This document shows positions 62,985 through 64,000 of a stretch of DNA of 64,000 nucleotides, piece by piece. The notes below the pieces were generated by a model. It was not told the DNA's origin and searched no databases. It saw nothing but the letters and a program-made list of their open reading frames with translations. The number at the start of each line of letters is the position of its first letter. Position 1 is the stretch's first letter. This DNA is from Lactobacillus sp. (GTDB lineage Bacteria; Bacillota; Bacilli; Lactobacillales; Lactobacillaceae): positions 1 through 64,000 of the forward strand of contig JALCDX010000003.1 of NCBI GenBank assembly GCA_022641965.1. The letters run 5' to 3'. The translations under genes were made by a program, and so were the position numbers.

Positions 62985-64000
62985 ATGGCTGGACGAATTC
63001 CGGAAGACTTTATCAATGAAGTACGCAGTGCTGTCAACATTGTCGATGTTGTCAGTCAGTATGTTTCACTGACCAAAAAAGGCAAAGACTATTTGGGTCT
63101 TTGCCCTTTTCACCAAGAAAAAACGCCTTCATTTACAGTGAATGAAGCCAACCAATTTTTTAAATGCTTTGGCTGCGGCCGCGGCGGCAATGTTTTCAAG
63201 TTTTTAATGGAAAAAGAAAGCTTAACTTTTCCTGAAAGCGTGGAACAAGTTGCCAAGTTCGTCAATATTCCAATGCCGCAAGGCGTGGGTACGGCCGTTG
63301 CTCCCATCAGTCCACTTAAAAAAGTCTATCAAGATGCTTGTCAGTTTTATCAGCACTTGCTGCTGGCGACAAAAGCTGGCGAGCGTGGTTTAGCCTATGC
63401 ACGCCAGCGGCAGCTGGATGATGAGACGCTGCGCCATTTTAAAATTGGCTATGCGCCAGATAATGAAAAGATTTTGCTGACTTTTTTGCGGACTAAGAAT
63501 TATGATGATGACTTGTTAATCAAAAGCGGTCTGTTTGTTCAGGCCAAAGACGGGCGCTTATTCGATCGGTTTCGCGACCGGCTGATGTTCCCACTGGGCA
63601 ATGAAAACGGACAAGTTGTTGGTTTTTCTGGCCGCCGGCTCAGCAGCGATAAAACTGTTGCTAAGTATATGAACAGTCCTGAAACAGAGATTTTTGACAA
63701 GTCAAAATTGCTGTTTCACCTAGCAGAGGCTAAAAAAGCTGCCCGCCGTGAAGGACACCTGATTTTGTATGAAGGCTATATGGATGTCATTGCCGCCTAC
63801 AAAGCAGGCGTACAGGCGGGAGTAGCTTCAATGGGGACAAGTTTGACCGACGGGCAGGTGTATTTATTAAGGCGGATTACACCCAACGTCATCATCAACT
63901 ACGATGGGGACGATCCTGGCGTACATGCGGCTGGCCGGGCAGCGCGCATGTTTGTCCGCGCAGGCAAGTTCAACCTAGGCATTATTGTTTTGCCGGAAAA
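62985..64000 (+). CDS. dnaG: DNA primase DnaG (5' part, cut by window end)
   Basis: The first 338 codons are present. MAGRIPEDFINEVRSAVNIV is followed by the CHC2 zinc finger (LCPFHQEKTPSF, FKCFGCGRGG) and the catalytic core (FRDRLMFPLGNENGQVVGFS, YEGYMDVIAAY, NVIINYDGDDPG). The Toprim acidic residues are in YEGYMD and YDGDDPG. Primase makes RNA primers for replication. It commonly precedes the sigma factor gene rpoD, which would lie beyond this window. Confidence 0.96.
   Translation, partial: MAGRIPEDFINEVRSAVNIVDVVSQYVSLTKKGKDYLGLCPFHQEKTPSFTVNEANQFFKCFGCGRGGNVFKFLMEKESLTFPESVEQVAKFVNIPMPQGVGTAVAPISPLKKVYQDACQFYQHLLLATKAGERGLAYARQRQLDDETLRHFKIGYAPDNEKILLTFLRTKNYDDDLLIKSGLFVQAKDGRLFDRFRDRLMFPLGNENGQVVGFSGRRLSSDKTVAKYMNSPETEIFDKSKLLFHLAEAKKAARREGHLILYEGYMDVIAAYKAGVQAGVASMGTSLTDGQVYLLRRITPNVIINYDGDDPGVHAAGRAARMFVRAGKFNLGIIVLPE

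Overview
The window is a low-G+C Firmicute chromosome, most likely Lactobacillus in the strict sense (L. delbrueckii/acidophilus side). Indicators are the order rpsU-yqeY-phoH-ybeY-cdd-era-recO-glyQ-glyS-dnaG, a class II nucleoside deoxyribosyltransferase, SLAP-like surface proteins with YNLGGNQW modules, a YSIRK/LPxTG adhesin with a sortase, a PyrR attenuator, T-box leaders and Fst-type type I toxin-antitoxin loci. Species cannot be fixed from sequence reading alone.

Layout. 1-1.1 kb: two inverted IS3 remnants and an AbrB/RelE-like toxin-antitoxin pair with a broken toxin. 1.2-6.7 kb: lepA, srtA, recJ, apt. 7-12.9 kb: accessory island with a Tet(M)-like GTPase, a Panacea-domain pair with a broken partner, a C39-like SLAP protein, a type I toxin locus, an orphan antitoxin-like RNA and a lone AbrB-like antitoxin. 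13-21.3 kb: P-type H+-ATPase, LysR regulator, azlCD (azlC frameshifted), uraA-pyrR behind a PyrR attenuator, a BMP lipoprotein and a PAP2 phosphatase. 21.4-26 kb: second accessory island with two more intact type I toxins, one toxin remnant, an orphan antitoxin RNA, tRNA-Ser, a frameshifted LPxTG adhesin and a further intact type I toxin. 26.1-29.8 kb: ndt and a complete amino-acid ABC operon. 29.8-31.8 kb: 15-bp direct repeats, an intact Phd/RelE module and a frameshifted RepA_N-type initiator. 32-38 kb: eno, fumC, a fumarate-reductase flavoprotein, and an LDH-fold enzyme carrying the malate-dehydrogenase arginine. 38-45 kb: CPBP-like membrane protein, broken MFS transporter, ybaK, prmA, rel, dtd. 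45-48.5 kb: T-box, hisS, aspS. 48.5-53 kb: two SLAP-like proteins (one broken), a YitT-type protein and a broken aminotransferase. 52.9-55.4 kb: tandem T-box leader and a second amino-acid ABC operon. 55.4 kb to the end: the housekeeping cluster, ending inside dnaG.

Two themes stand out. First, four intact Fst/Lpt-like toxin genes, each facing a convergent antisense RNA that repeats the toxin start region, plus one remnant and orphan antitoxin-like RNAs. Second, eight accessory genes are broken by slippage-type lesions: single-base changes in A or G runs, and exact tandem duplications of 7, 8 and 14 bp. Removing each lesion restores one continuous frame. The roughly 40 housekeeping genes show none, which argues for biology over uniform sequencing error.

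Metabolically, the MDH-like enzyme, fumarase and fumarate reductase would form a reductive oxaloacetate-malate-fumarate-succinate branch that re-oxidises reducing equivalents.
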